A DNA stretch of 64,000 nt from Gracilaria domingensis (taxonomy: Eukaryota > Rhodophyta > Florideophyceae > Gracilariales > Gracilariaceae), in assembly GCA_022539475.1 (NCBI GenBank), contig VCMS01000017.1:487641-551640 (forward strand), read 5' to 3'. How positions within the stretch are numbered: position 1 is the first letter of the stretch; each line of letters opens with the position of its first letter. The position numbers were made by a program, and so were the translations under genes. Positions 40,267 to 50,365 of the stretch are shown one piece after another. The notes beneath the pieces are model-generated. The model was not told the origin of the DNA, ran no database searches, and saw only the letters and a list, made by a program, of their open reading frames with translations.

Positions 40267-41416
40267 TTAATCAAAGAGATCGAACTCAATATCTTCCTCC
40301 TCCTCCTCCTCCTCTTCTTCCTCTGGTTCTTCAGCAGCAGCAGCATCCCCACCCGCGGCTGGCGCCGCAGCAGCAGCGGCCATGGCTGCCAAAGCCTCAG
40401 GATCGTCCAATATGGCCTTAATCTTCTCGGCAGCCTTAATCGTGTACTCAGTAGCGAGCGAAACGGCAACGAGGTTCTTGAGACCATTCATTATAGAATG
40501 TGGGACAGAGGCTCTGGTCGGGTATCCAATAGCCAAGGAGACAGCCGCGATGTTCGAGATTCCCTTCAAGAGGGACTCCTTCAGTCGATCGTCGGTAATG
40601 TCAAGAACGTCCGGAGAATAAAGACTCCCCTTGTCATATACTTGCTTGAACTGAAGACCATACGAGAAGGGTTTGATATTCATTTTCGTCAGTAAGGCAA
40701 CCTCAGAAGATGAAACCTTTTCACCCTCTTTAAACAGCTCGACGTCGCTCATGATTTCGATCTGACCACGACTGATTTTTGTAGGGATGTTCAAAGCCTG
40801 GAAAAAGGTGGTTTGTGTCGGCTCCATACCGGTTAGACCGGCAGGAATGGTTACTCCGACTTGAGCAACGGCACCAGCGCGAGCCGGTGCCGGAACCTTG
40901 TTCGACACGATCCGATCTCTAACCTCCTTCAAATCGCCCTTCGTGAAAACAAATCCAATGTTGCCCTTGAGATGGTCCACAAGTTGCTTAAGATCCGGAT
41001 TTTCCTCCGCCTTCTCTAAAATAGCCTTCCTCATTTGCGTATTCTTTCCGAAAACAAGGAGACTAGTGACGCAAGCAGAGGAACAAACCGAAATTGGAAT
41101 CATTTTGTGTTAGAAGCCTGCTTGAGCGGACGTCGATCGCATGGGGAAGAGGGACCGGACATGCTTAAACCACTGTTCGAAGTAAAGCAATTGTGACGAA
41201 TAGCGAAACACAAGCAACCTACCTGTCTTCCCGAGTGCTAGTGCGGATTTCCTGCATTTGCTTGGAACCAACATTATCAGCGTTAACAAGGAAGGCCTGA
41301 TCGTACTCATCGAATGCCGACTGAAGATGAGCTACGTAAGCCATCTTCTTAAGCAACTTGGGTTTGATCGTAACTTCCTCATCGGTAGACGCCGCGTTTT
41401 CAACTAAAGCCGGCAT
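40267..41416 (-). CDS. RPLP0: 60S acidic ribosomal protein P0 (uL10), two exons
   Basis: Stalk base protein of the large ribosomal subunit, binding P1/P2 dimers and elongation factors. Exon 1 is 41416-41223 and exon 2 is 41062-40267, with a 160-base intron (GTAGG..TAG). The join gives NVGSKQMQEIRTSTRED plus SLLVFGKNTQMRK, aligning without gaps to animal P0. The product is 329 residues. Further blocks are NIGFVFTKGDLKEVR, FFQALNIPTKISRGQIEI and YPTRASVPHSI, then an Ala-rich hinge and a Glu run. The C-terminal tip reads IEFDLFD instead of the common MGFGLFD, keeping the Phe and Leu-Phe-Asp positions. As elsewhere here, the intron lies early in the gene. Confidence 0.97.
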
Positions 41417-41992
41417 TTTGCTGATCTTTGGTGTTCAGACTTCTTTCTTCAGTTATTCACCTCTCTTCGAGAGCGTTACGGCAACAGATTAAGGACTAAG
41501 CCGGTAGACCGTATTATACTCCTTTAGAGACGGCGCTTGTATCACAGTGTGCGAACGACGTCCACTTCTTCCGGTGTACTGCGATGCTCCTCGTGTCGAC
41601 GTCGAGCAAACATGCCGTCGTCGACCCGACGTCGGCTCAACTTCCCCATTTTTTTCGGGATTTCGACAAATGGGAGGTTGCCACGTTTTTCTCTCTATGT
41701 CAAACAAATTTCCACTATTTCCTATCGAAAAAGAAACAGAATCATTCCCAGCAGAAGTTTGTCGTCAGCTCAAACCATTTGGGTCCGGTTCCTCTCCTCA
41801 CTAAAACGGTTCATTCGTTCAAACCAGAACGAGTTTTCTGATCCTAAAGGCTCTAGAAGGTTATGTTCAAGAATTATAGAGGCTTAGGAACTTGCACAAC
41901 GACCAGGTTTTTCTTCCGATGAAATGTGAATCTTCGATTGATACTCTGTGAGCGTTTATCGAGCACAAAGAAGGAATTCTTATTCTTCCAAG
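41417..41992. promoter_or_regulatory. Divergent promoter, P0 / GPN3, with three GACGTC palindromes
   Basis: 576 bases between divergent starts. The hexamer GACGTC occurs at 41557-41562, 41598-41603 and 41628-41633, the last two inside wider CGACGTCG-like contexts. This hexamer is the core of bZIP-type sites, so a transcription-factor cluster is plausible but not shown. Confidence 0.45.
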
Positions 41993-42920
41993 ATGGTCAA
42001 ATTTGCCCAGGTTGTTCTAGGCCCTGCTGGAAGTGGTAAGAGTACATACTGCGCCGAGCTACAGCGATATTGTAACGACAAGCGACGTGCTATTCACGTC
42101 ATCAATCTCGATCCGGTAAGTGCTGGTTGTAATTGACTTCATTCTTTCACTCTAGTGAAAAGCAGGTGAAGAAAATGTATTTTTATGCTTCATTGCTAAC
42201 TCAAGATTACGCATTTCGTTACGAAAGGCTGCTGAAGAATTTAAATACGCCGTTTCCGTAGACATACGAGATTTGATTTCTGTGGACGAGGTCGGGGAGG
42301 AGCTTTCGTTGGGGCCAAATGGGGCTCTTGTGTATTGTATGGAGTTCATGCTGCACAACATGGAATGGTTGGAGGAGAAGCTGGATGCCTTCATTGATAA
42401 TGATTACCTGGTATTTGACCTGCCAGGACAAATAGAGCTTTATACCCACTTTCCGTTTATGAGAGAACTTATTCTCAAGTTGATTCGATGGGATTTCAGG
42501 ATACAAGCGCTTTATTTCTTGGATTCACAGTTTATGGCAGATTCATCCAAGTTTTTTGGAGGGTGTATCACAGCACTTTCGGCTATGCTTCAACTCGAAG
42601 TTTCTCATTTAAACGTGATGTCAAAGATGGATTTGACGCGTAACATGGCTAAACGAAGAGTTGAAGACTTTATGGACGCTGATGTCGATACACTTGTGGG
42701 TGAGATATCAAAGTCAACGGCTCCAAGGTTTCAAAGGCTCAACAACGCAATGGGTTCATTACTTGATGATTTTGGAATGGTCAGTTTCGTGCCCTTAGAC
42801 TTAACTGACGATGAGTCGATTGCAGCTCTTCTTCTAATGGTTGATCTTGCACTGCAATACGAAGATGAACTTGATCAAAATGTGCAAGTCCCTGACGAAA
42901 GGGATGAAGATTCAGAATGA
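41993..42920 (+). CDS. GPN3: GPN-loop GTPase 3, two exons
   Basis: GTPase that works with GPN1 in assembly and nuclear import of RNA polymerase II. Exon 1 is 41993-42115 and exon 2 is 42228-42920; the 112-base intron has GTAAG and AAG ends and a TGCTAAC branch motif. The product is 271 residues. The P-loop is GPAGSGKST (10-18), the GPN loop is Gly70-Pro71-Asn72 in LGPNGALVYCMEF, then DLPGQIELYTHFPFM (switch II) and MSKMDL for guanine recognition. The paralogue-specific FLDSQFMADSSKFFGG block supports GPN3 over GPN2. The acidic tail is short. Without splicing, exon 1 would stop a few codons after the donor. Confidence 0.95.
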
Positions 42921-43676
42921 CGAGGGAGAGGAACGCTTGTTTATTTTGTGCTTGGCGCCCTTATGGTGAAGGGCTTTGGCTCTGGTGCACTTGGTACGTC
43001 GCTGACGAAAGAGCATTGAAATATCGAAGTTGTCTAGAAGATGCATCTAGTCTTTGCATGCGTCTTGTCTCCTAAGGTGAAGCCTAAGCGAAAGCTCATA
43101 GTAGAAGGGCATGCGGTAAATGCTTTCTGTTGTCCATAACCTCCCCCACTTCGCCCACTACTGAAACGCGAGAGTCGCCGCAAGCTGCTTGCACAGTACA
43201 CTTTACTGAGTACAGAGGCAAATAGCATCATTTCAACACGGCACAAATTCGCCGGAATGTGAAGGTGCCGTACTGGTCAAAACTTTTGACTCAAAAGACT
43301 AGCCTAAATAGTATTTAAATAGTATTTAGATTGGGATGATTTCTGCTGCGGATACGCGTCCGCAGGGCCGCACTAGCTAGAGATTGCAATTGATTTCTTG
43401 TGGCTTCCTCGCATCATGCGAGTCGCATGTAGGTTCCCTGGAACATGACATACCAAGTTTTGGCCGTACCAAACATGCGACTACGTAAATTCTTCTGTTA
43501 GCAGAGAAGTTAGCCGAGTGCTTTACAGAAGTGCCTAGTTTCTCGTCCGGCTACAGAAAGACCCATTCATAGGGGCACACTATTAGAGCGGAACTATCAT
43601 TGGCATCTCACCTCCCCCAAGGATTCCGTAGAGAACCTCGCAGTCCATCACCTAGCCATTGAGAACAGTTCGAATC
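42921..43676. other. Spacer before the CMC4-like gene
   Basis: 756 bases. It contains a 15-base palindrome (CTTTTGACTCAAAAG, near 43283) and a tandem 11-bp duplication of AAATAGTATTT at 43306-43327. No gene supported; the CMC4-like promoter should lie at the right end. Confidence 0.35.
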
Positions 43677-43886
43677 ATGCCAACATACACAGAAGATGAC
43701 TCAAAGCTTAGCTATGAGGAAAACGCATGCCACCGATACGCCTGTGCAATTCAAGACTGCCTTAAGAGGAAAAACTATGACGAGAAAAAGTGTCGCAAGG
43801 AGATCGAGCAGTGGAAACTGTGTTTGAAAACCGTCCGGGATGAGTTAGGGATGACGGAAGACTCGGGAAAGGAAAGTAAGTCATAA
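43677..43886 (+). CDS. CMC4: Twin CX9C protein, CMC4-like
   Basis: A 69-residue protein from the ATG at 43677. Its cysteines form two CX9C pairs: ACHRYACAIQDC contains the first (with an extra Cys inside, as in CMC4), and KKCRKEIEQWKLC the second. This helical-hairpin fold is imported into the mitochondrial intermembrane space and oxidised by MIA40. The block YACAIQDCLKRKNYDEKKC aligns with human CMC4 (ACEIQKCLQANSYMESKC). Small size, no presequence, and a charged tail all fit. Function within the family is poorly defined. Single exon, ends 46 bases before the convergent next gene. Confidence 0.85.
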   Translation: MPTYTEDDSKLSYEENACHRYACAIQDCLKRKNYDEKKCRKEIEQWKLCLKTVRDELGMTEDSGKESKS

Positions 43887-43932
43887 GTAACAAGTTATGG
43901 CATACAAAGCGTGAACTTCACGCGCGGTCTAG

Positions 43933-45498
43933 TTATGCTGCCTGATATTCCGAGGACTTGAGTGGAGCCGTGTCCTCGGCATCAGCCTTTCGCGAAGAAT
44001 ATAGCTTCCACCAATACAAGAAGGAGAATACTAAGAAGAAGGTGACAATGGTCACAACACTATCTGCCGTTCGAAGGAATCCAGAATGTTTGAAGCGTCG
44101 GGGGGCTCGACACTCCTTCAATAAACCAAACTCGACATTTCGAAACGATTTGATGGGAATCGTGATGACTATGAGAGACTGTCCACGCTTTTTGCAGATC
44201 ATTCTCAGCCTTAGGCGGAGAAGATCGTTGTGAGCCAATACTCCTCCTTCCTGAATATGTGACACCGCCCCCTGTGTATCGGTTATACTCGCCAAGGCAG
44301 AAACCACGTCATGCTTCTCAACTGATACGAGTATAGGATCCATCTGAATAGAGTTGCCATCATTTGTGAGCCAGAAGTCTTTGAAACGGACTGTGGAGTT
44401 GACGCGTGGAACCATGTCTTTGACATCATTAGCAGTTAAACGCGAAGCCCTTTCCCATTCTCGTGCAGCGGTGCCATCGTTAACGACGTCGTTGCGGTTC
44501 CAAGATGTAGTTCCAATCATCAGACCTTTCACATTGCCACCGCCACAATCCTTTAACCAGGCGGCTTGCAGATTATTAAAGGGCAGCAATGGAATACTTA
44601 TAGACACGTTGGATTGTCCCTTGATCTGACATTCGTAGAGGATATGGATAATAGACGTTTCTGACTGTCTCAGTACACCACCAAATATGGGTCCCTTTGG
44701 AACGACATTCATACCTGCATTGCTAGAGTTGACTGATATATGAAAGAATTCCTGGGTCGTGGCTGGTGGTTTCAGTCTGAGATACAGCTTGGTGCTCATG
44801 ATATGAGGACCAACGACAAGAGGTTGGTTTGACGTTGCAAAGGGCACTGCTGGCCTCTGCCCAGGACCGATGGTCGGATCGTCGTAGTAGCCAAACTCAA
44901 TAAGTTCGTGCGTGCCTTGACCACATGTCTTTCGAAAGGAAAACACCACTGACAGGCTATCCACAACAGGGAAGACGACGGTGATGGTAACATTTCGCAA
45001 GTTGGGAGCGTTTGGATCCACCTGACAATCGTGAACGATTGTAAAGGTTCCAGAATGCTCCTCATCATCATCGTAGAACTCTATGACCTTTGGACGGGCA
45101 ATAGCCGAATCCGATGACGAACACTGCGGACTGAGTATTTCATAAGCAACGAAGGTGCCATAGGAGAATTCGAAAGCAGTTCTATCGGTGTACTGGTCTT
45201 GGTGGTAGAGATCAGAGGAAACTGAGGTGTTTGATGGCTCCTGAGACTGTGGAACCCACCTGGCGTGCACTGAGCCGTCTTTAAATATTATGTGATCATC
45301 TGGCGAGACTGGTCTCGGGTTGGTCTCGTAATCATCTGCAAGCAGGAGTGTAAACATGTTGAAGGCTTTGTGAGTATCGTTTCTCTGAGCATTCAGACTG
45401 TCTGTGGTTTGTTGCTCGACATTTTCCGCGGAAGTGGGCGTTGCGCGGGAGAGCAGAATGAGTAGAAAGAGAGCGGTAGAAGCGACGAACTGACTCAT
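43933..45498 (-). CDS. Type I membrane protein with three Cys-bracketed repeats, unknown
   Basis: 521 residues from the ATG at 45498, chosen because it gives a clean signal peptide (MSQFVASTALFLLILL, cleavage after TSA near 24); another in-frame ATG lies at 45537. The lumenal or extracellular part carries several Asn-x-Ser/Thr sites and three similar beta-rich modules, each opened and closed by Cys: Cys158-Cys192, Cys290-Cys318 and Cys435-Cys463. The last two are best matched (spacing 28, with SISIPLLPF versus VITIPIKSF and WLKDC versus LLKEC). A single membrane helix lies at about 479-497 with a short cytosolic tail. No family recognised; an adhesion or receptor-like role is only a guess. 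Confidence 0.75.
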   Translation of the reverse strand: MSQFVASTALFLLILLSRATPTSAENVEQQTTDSLNAQRNDTHKAFNMFTLLLADDYETNPRPVSPDDHIIFKDGSVHARWVPQSQEPSNTSVSSDLYHQDQYTDRTAFEFSYGTFVAYEILSPQCSSSDSAIARPKVIEFYDDDEEHSGTFTIVHDCQVDPNAPNLRNVTITVVFPVVDSLSVVFSFRKTCGQGTHELIEFGYYDDPTIGPGQRPAVPFATSNQPLVVGPHIMSTKLYLRLKPPATTQEFFHISVNSSNAGMNVVPKGPIFGGVLRQSETSIIHILYECQIKGQSNVSISIPLLPFNNLQAAWLKDCGGGNVKGLMIGTTSWNRNDVVNDGTAAREWERASRLTANDVKDMVPRVNSTVRFKDFWLTNDGNSIQMDPILVSVEKHDVVSALASITDTQGAVSHIQEGGVLAHNDLLRLRLRMICKKRGQSLIVITIPIKSFRNVEFGLLKECRAPRRFKHSGFLRTADSVVTIVTFFLVFSFLYWWKLYSSRKADAEDTAPLKSSEYQAA

Positions 45499-46611
45499 TG
45501 TGTGTGGTGAACGAACAAGTAGCTCGAAGAATGGCATCGGGAGGGTGTTCCAGAACTATGTTGGAGGTGCGGCAGACACAGAGGACACGACAGAGCTCAA
45601 GACTGAAAGGTGGTGGCACTGCGAACGATGTGAAGGATTTATGTGCAGAGGTTTCGCAACTGACAGTAACGATGGCGAAACTGTGTGTGGCAGATTTCGC
45701 GAGCGAAAAGAAGGCGTTTGTGGGTCATTTTTGTGGCGGTTACGGCGGAGAAGTAGAAGTGCGGCAAATGCTACTATTCTGCCCATTTCGGAGCGGAGGG
45801 GGATCGAAACGCGCCGTGCGGGCGGGAGAGGCCGTGGTACAAGGCCGAGCACAAAGGGTTTTTCGGGCGAAGACGATATGGAAAAGAGTGCTCGTCGAAG
45901 CGTGGAGGCGGCGAGGCGCGGGCGCGGCGTTTTCCGAGGGTAGGCTATCTACACGGTACTAGGAAGAGTTTATAGCGAGGGGTAAGCTGCAATCTCGCGA
46001 CGGGGAAGGGCATCGAAGAGCGGGAGAGGTGGGACACGCCCCACGCGGCGGATCAGCCGGGCGAGCAGTGGCCAATCGGCCGCCACTCGCAGCACTGCAT
46101 TGCGCTGCGCGCTCGCGCGTGCGCGCGCGTGTGCACGCTGTAGGGCGCGCGCTGGCCGCGCCGTTTGAAACAATGCAAGCGCTGGCGGCGGTGCTGACAC
46201 GCGCGGTCCAATCGGCGCGCGCGGGTGCGGCGCGTGCTTCGCCGCAGCTGTTTCCCCTGCTCGCTGCGTCGCCATTCTGATCTTGGCCCCCTCACACTGC
46301 GCTCCCGACGCGTGTCTTTACAGGTACAGCCGCTCCTTTATTTACCAAACTGCGCGCTGAGTTGCTCCCGCCTCCCACGCCGTCGTCTCACAGCCCCCTC
46401 GCCCCTGCCCCCCGCCCTCCGCGGTTCTGCGCGTCTCTGAGGCCGACCCTGTCGCGTTCATCAGCGCCCTCGTCGGTCGCGCGTCTGCCCTTCCGCTCTT
46501 TGCCTCCTCGGTTGCCGGCGCTCTGCGGCGCGAACCCCTTGCGCTTCATCCCCGCCCCCGCTCCACGTCCAGTCTCGCAGAGCTACTCTGAGTTTGAGCG
46601 ACACTATCGTC
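45499..46611. promoter_or_regulatory. Divergent spacer with GC-rich promoter side
   Basis: 1.1 kb between the repeat membrane protein and the PPP4R1-like gene. The half from about 45800 on is highly GC- and CpG-rich, with alternating purine-pyrimidine GCGCGC tracts near 46115-46130. The open frames here have no homology. A CpG-type promoter for the PPP4R1-like gene is likely. Confidence 0.5.
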
Positions 46612-49332
46612 ATGTCTGAGATACCACGCCACTTTGAAGCCTTTTATTCCCAGTATGATCTCCCGGCCCGCTTTAACCCCGACCACATTGACCAGCGCGA
46701 GAGCAAGTATCGCTCTGTCTACACATCATTGCTCACAACTGAGCCCCCAATAGCACCAGCAGATGCTTTACTCCAATACGTTCCCTACAGCATTGAAAAG
46801 GCCGGCCCAGGAAACTATGGTACAAAGCAGTTTGATGAAGGCGCTGAGATGGTTCTCCTCAACGACGAGATCCTCGCCAGCGTTCCCAACGCAACACTTG
46901 TACTCACGGACGGCAATGAACTTGAACGAGTCTCTGTTCTATTCCAGTTCCCTCAGTTCCTTGAACACTGTCCCAACGAATGTATCAACATTATGGTACC
47001 ATGCATCTGCTCAAGCGCTTTGGAATGGAGTCTTGACACTCAAAGTGCTGCCACAGAGGCGCTTTTCTTCGTCGTCAGCAGAACTGTGCCCCAGCATATT
47101 GCGAAACATATCGCCTGGGCCTCCCTAACCATTGCGTCAAAGACAGAATCTGCCCAACTGTTTGACTCCTGCGCGGAGCTAGTATCTATGGTTCTCCCAC
47201 AACTGCATCGCTATGATGTTCTCCAACTTGTTGCTCCTGACACTATTGACAGGGCCCTTTCAAACAGAATTCATGATCGAAGGCTAGCAGCACGAGTCAT
47301 TGGCTCTTTCAACGATGCCCTTACACGCCGAGAAGTGCAAAACATATTTGAAGATACTGCTCTATCGCTCGCCCAAGATGATGATCCTCTTGTCCGCTCC
47401 CTAGTAGCCCAAAGCACCGCTTCTATTGCCTCCTATTTGCCCATTTCCGCTGCTGAGAAACGTATCTGGCCCCTCCTCAAGATGCTGATGTCAGATGACA
47501 AAGTCGCCAGTGTTCGCGCCGCTGCCCTACGGGCATTGGCCAAATCTGCCCAGGCTCATAGTGGTACAGAGAACACTTCGCCCTTGTACGAGGCTCTACT
47601 CAAGCCCATTTTTCTCGATGAGTGTAGGGTGGCGATTCGGGTTGCCGCCACAGATCTGAGAGATGTTGATGACGACACATATCTCATGCTCGAAATCTTC
47701 GCAGAAGTTTATGGTCACTTCCTTTGCTCTGTCTCCCATCTTTTGAACACCGAAAAGGAGTCATGGGTCATGATTCTGAATACTTTACGACAAATGGTTA
47801 CTTGTAATGGACCTACAGTTCGACATTGGTGTGCTTTCAACATGCCTGCTGTTGTTACGGTTTGTGCAGTAGAAAAGATTGAACACCTCAATGGCATTAT
47901 TCCTGCCCTTGCCGCTGACTCCGATGTCGAAACTCGAGTAACACTCGCAGCTGGTATTCACGAAATCGCAATGGCTCATGGAGCTCTACGTCAAGACGTG
48001 ATTAGGGCCATCAACGCTCTCTTTATGGACGAAAACGCAGAGGTCCGTATGAAAGTACTTGCCCATTTCTCGGAGTTGCTCATCCTCCTCTCACCTGGTG
48101 AAAAAGCCAATCACGCCTTGGCTAAAGCTCAAATCAGAGCTTCAGAAGCAGGAAACGTTTCTAGGAGGGCTGAGGCAACAGCAAACACACAGCCTGATTC
48201 CTCTCAAAACGAAATGCGCCGACTCAAACCGATGTTTACGTCCTTGGAGATGATGTCGTTTGACTCATGGCGCACTCAAAAGCTGTTAGCAGAAGAACTT
48301 CGGAAGTCTGCTAATCTCATTCCACAGGAGATGCTTTGTGAGCACGTAGCTCCTCTTTTGTTTCAAATGGCTCGCGAGAGTACCTTTTCAGTCCGCAAGT
48401 CGGCCATGCAGGCCTTGATCTATACCGTCAGGTACATCCCCGACGTTCGACGACGAAATCATATTCTCAAACATTTTCGAAACGAATGGGCACGCGGAAA
48501 AGTATACTGGACACGACTTGCATACATTGAAGCCGCCAAATGTGCAAGAGAAATGTTTTCATCTCGTCTATTTACTCAGTTGTTCAAGGAGGAGATTCTT
48601 TCTATGTACTCCGATCTCGTACCAAACGTGAGACTCAGACTAGTGCAGTTTTTGAGCTACGTTGCTCCTATCTGGAAAGAGTTTCCAGATTTCCTCGAGA
48701 CTTTATCGAAGTTGGTGGAAGACAAAGATCTTGAGGTGTCTCGTGAAGCCGAAATGCTTTTGAAGAAGCTGCCAGGCATAGAGATGCCATCTGCGATCGA
48801 AATGGAGAAGGACAAAGCCCTTGAGGCGGCAGAATCGGGATTCTACGTTCACCGAGCCCGAAAGAAGAGAAAGGTTCAATCCAAGACTGGTCATGCCCGA
48901 TTCATTTATCAACGCACCAAAAGCGGCAAGGTCAAGTTATCACCTTCCCAGGGCGAAGTGAAGAAGAATAATCCTTCTATCCGTCACAGTAATCTTGAAT
49001 TGTCTACGGATAACCCACAGCATGATTCTTTGACGACATCCGCACCAAATGAGGGTAATGAAACATCACAGTCTGTTAATTCAACCCTTGAGGGGGGCGT
49101 CCATAAAGATCTTCGCGATAAGGCCGCAACCAAGCCGAATGCTCCCGGAAACAATATCAGGCAAGAAACTGAGGCGTCTCCGAGCAGCGGAGAAACGAAT
49201 GTTTCACCGAAAGAGTATTCACCCAGTAGTGAAGGGAACGGGGGGGCACATCAAAGAAGAAGGGCTTTTTCGCAAGGCTTTTGTCTAGCTGCTTTGGCAG
49301 ATAATCTTCTTCAGCAGATCATGATACGATGA
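46612..49332 (+). CDS. HEAT-repeat phosphatase regulatory subunit, PPP4R1-like (copy 1)
   Basis: 906 residues from the ATG at 46612. Mostly HEAT repeats of the PP2A-A/PPP4R1 kind, scaffolds that bind PP4 or PP2A catalytic subunits. Diagnostic blocks: VTCNGPTVRHWCAFNMPAVV, SDVETRVTLAAGIHEIAMAHG and NAEVRMKVLAHFSELLILL, then SWRTQKLLAEELRK and VPNVRLRLVQFLSYVAPIW, which follow the C-terminal HEAT region of PPP4R1. The last 170 residues are polar and low in complexity with a basic cluster (RARKKRKVQSK), possibly a nuclear signal. PP2A-A is shorter (about 590 residues) and lacks this tail. A paralogue lies at 51887-54442 in the opposite orientation. Confidence 0.82.
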   Translation: MSEIPRHFEAFYSQYDLPARFNPDHIDQRESKYRSVYTSLLTTEPPIAPADALLQYVPYSIEKAGPGNYGTKQFDEGAEMVLLNDEILASVPNATLVLTDGNELERVSVLFQFPQFLEHCPNECINIMVPCICSSALEWSLDTQSAATEALFFVVSRTVPQHIAKHIAWASLTIASKTESAQLFDSCAELVSMVLPQLHRYDVLQLVAPDTIDRALSNRIHDRRLAARVIGSFNDALTRREVQNIFEDTALSLAQDDDPLVRSLVAQSTASIASYLPISAAEKRIWPLLKMLMSDDKVASVRAAALRALAKSAQAHSGTENTSPLYEALLKPIFLDECRVAIRVAATDLRDVDDDTYLMLEIFAEVYGHFLCSVSHLLNTEKESWVMILNTLRQMVTCNGPTVRHWCAFNMPAVVTVCAVEKIEHLNGIIPALAADSDVETRVTLAAGIHEIAMAHGALRQDVIRAINALFMDENAEVRMKVLAHFSELLILLSPGEKANHALAKAQIRASEAGNVSRRAEATANTQPDSSQNEMRRLKPMFTSLEMMSFDSWRTQKLLAEELRKSANLIPQEMLCEHVAPLLFQMARESTFSVRKSAMQALIYTVRYIPDVRRRNHILKHFRNEWARGKVYWTRLAYIEAAKCAREMFSSRLFTQLFKEEILSMYSDLVPNVRLRLVQFLSYVAPIWKEFPDFLETLSKLVEDKDLEVSREAEMLLKKLPGIEMPSAIEMEKDKALEAAESGFYVHRARKKRKVQSKTGHARFIYQRTKSGKVKLSPSQGEVKKNNPSIRHSNLELSTDNPQHDSLTTSAPNEGNETSQSVNSTLEGGVHKDLRDKAATKPNAPGNNIRQETEASPSSGETNVSPKEYSPSSEGNGGAHQRRRAFSQGFCLAALADNLLQQIMIR

Positions 49333-49981
49333 ACTATAATCGATCAGGGAAAAGTAAGCTCTTGGCATAAGAACTATTGTAAATACATGTTCCATGAACA
49401 ACCTTCTCAATGAAGCAATCAAGACGTGTTTCCCTTTAAAACTGGCAGCGCTTGTGACTGATCGCACATTTTCTGCTCCTTCAGGAATTTGGGGTTCTGA
49501 GTCAGCTGAGAAGTGCTGGTATTTTCGATTTCATTCTGTTCGTTCCGAACTCCAACGAAAACATGATACATATTTAGGTTCCAGACTGCTGAATAGTACC
49601 TGCTGTACTTGCAGCAATGTCGTACCTCAGCCGAAAGCTCAGAGAGGGATATACTGATGGGTTCTATATAGTTCCCATCAAGGCAGAACGTGGACCGGGA
49701 AGCAGGACTGTACAGCGAAATCCGGCAGGTTGCTGTGTGCTTTCAGACGTAAAGGCCTAGACGAATAGTTCGAGGTTAGAGTGTAGCGTGATGACAAACA
49801 ATTTTCTCTCTCTCTTTTCGTAGGCGTGAGGGACAATCTGAGCGTGCTGCTCAAAGTGAGATTCCCCGGTGATGCAGGGTTTTTTTCTTTTTCTCACTGT
49901 CTAACGGAGTTCGTCGAGCCGCGGCCGTACAAAAAACTTTTTTGTTAAGAACACGAACCCTCTAGAGATTCGCCGAAGTCT

Positions 49982-50365
49982 ATGGCATTAATGTTATTCC
50001 AACAAGATCGTAATGGAACCCGTCATGGGCTTCCATTTATTAGAATATATTACAATGCTTCTTGTTCTAATACGGTCTGCGTCTGCCATGACGAGCAGTG
50101 CTATTCCAAAGCTATGGGTTCTCAGAACATTCTTGTCCGTGTGGGAACACAAAAACCACTAGGCCACATGTCCGGTGTGTACGGTGGGCAGTCTGCAGCT
50201 GTGTCGTATATGTACTCCCACAGTCCGCACGTAGTACGTGCAGCACGAGAGCTGAACTATCTAAAAATAACCCTCTCTCATAAAGAAAGCCAAAAACTTT
50301 TGACCGTAACAGACGTTCCTAACACTGACGATCAGGAATCAAAGAAGGTAAAGTTGTCAAATTGA
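49982..50365 (+). CDS. Possible small orphan protein
   Basis: 127 codons with an ATG start. The sequence has a Cys/His-containing middle (CSNTVCVCHDEQCYSKAM), a Gly-rich part (GVYGGQSAAVSY) and a charged end with a small basic cluster (ESKKVKLSN). No family recognised and no splice signals noted. The absence of stops over 380 bases in a non-GC-rich stretch gives weak support; it may also be a chance frame or the remains of a gene. Confidence 0.3.
   Translation: MALMLFQQDRNGTRHGLPFIRIYYNASCSNTVCVCHDEQCYSKAMGSQNILVRVGTQKPLGHMSGVYGGQSAAVSYMYSHSPHVVRAARELNYLKITLSHKESQKLLTVTDVPNTDDQESKKVKLSN

Noticed and set aside
45498-45962. Two overlapping plus frames of about 150 codons
   Set aside because: They lie in the divergent promoter region, have no motif, and their length follows from high GC.
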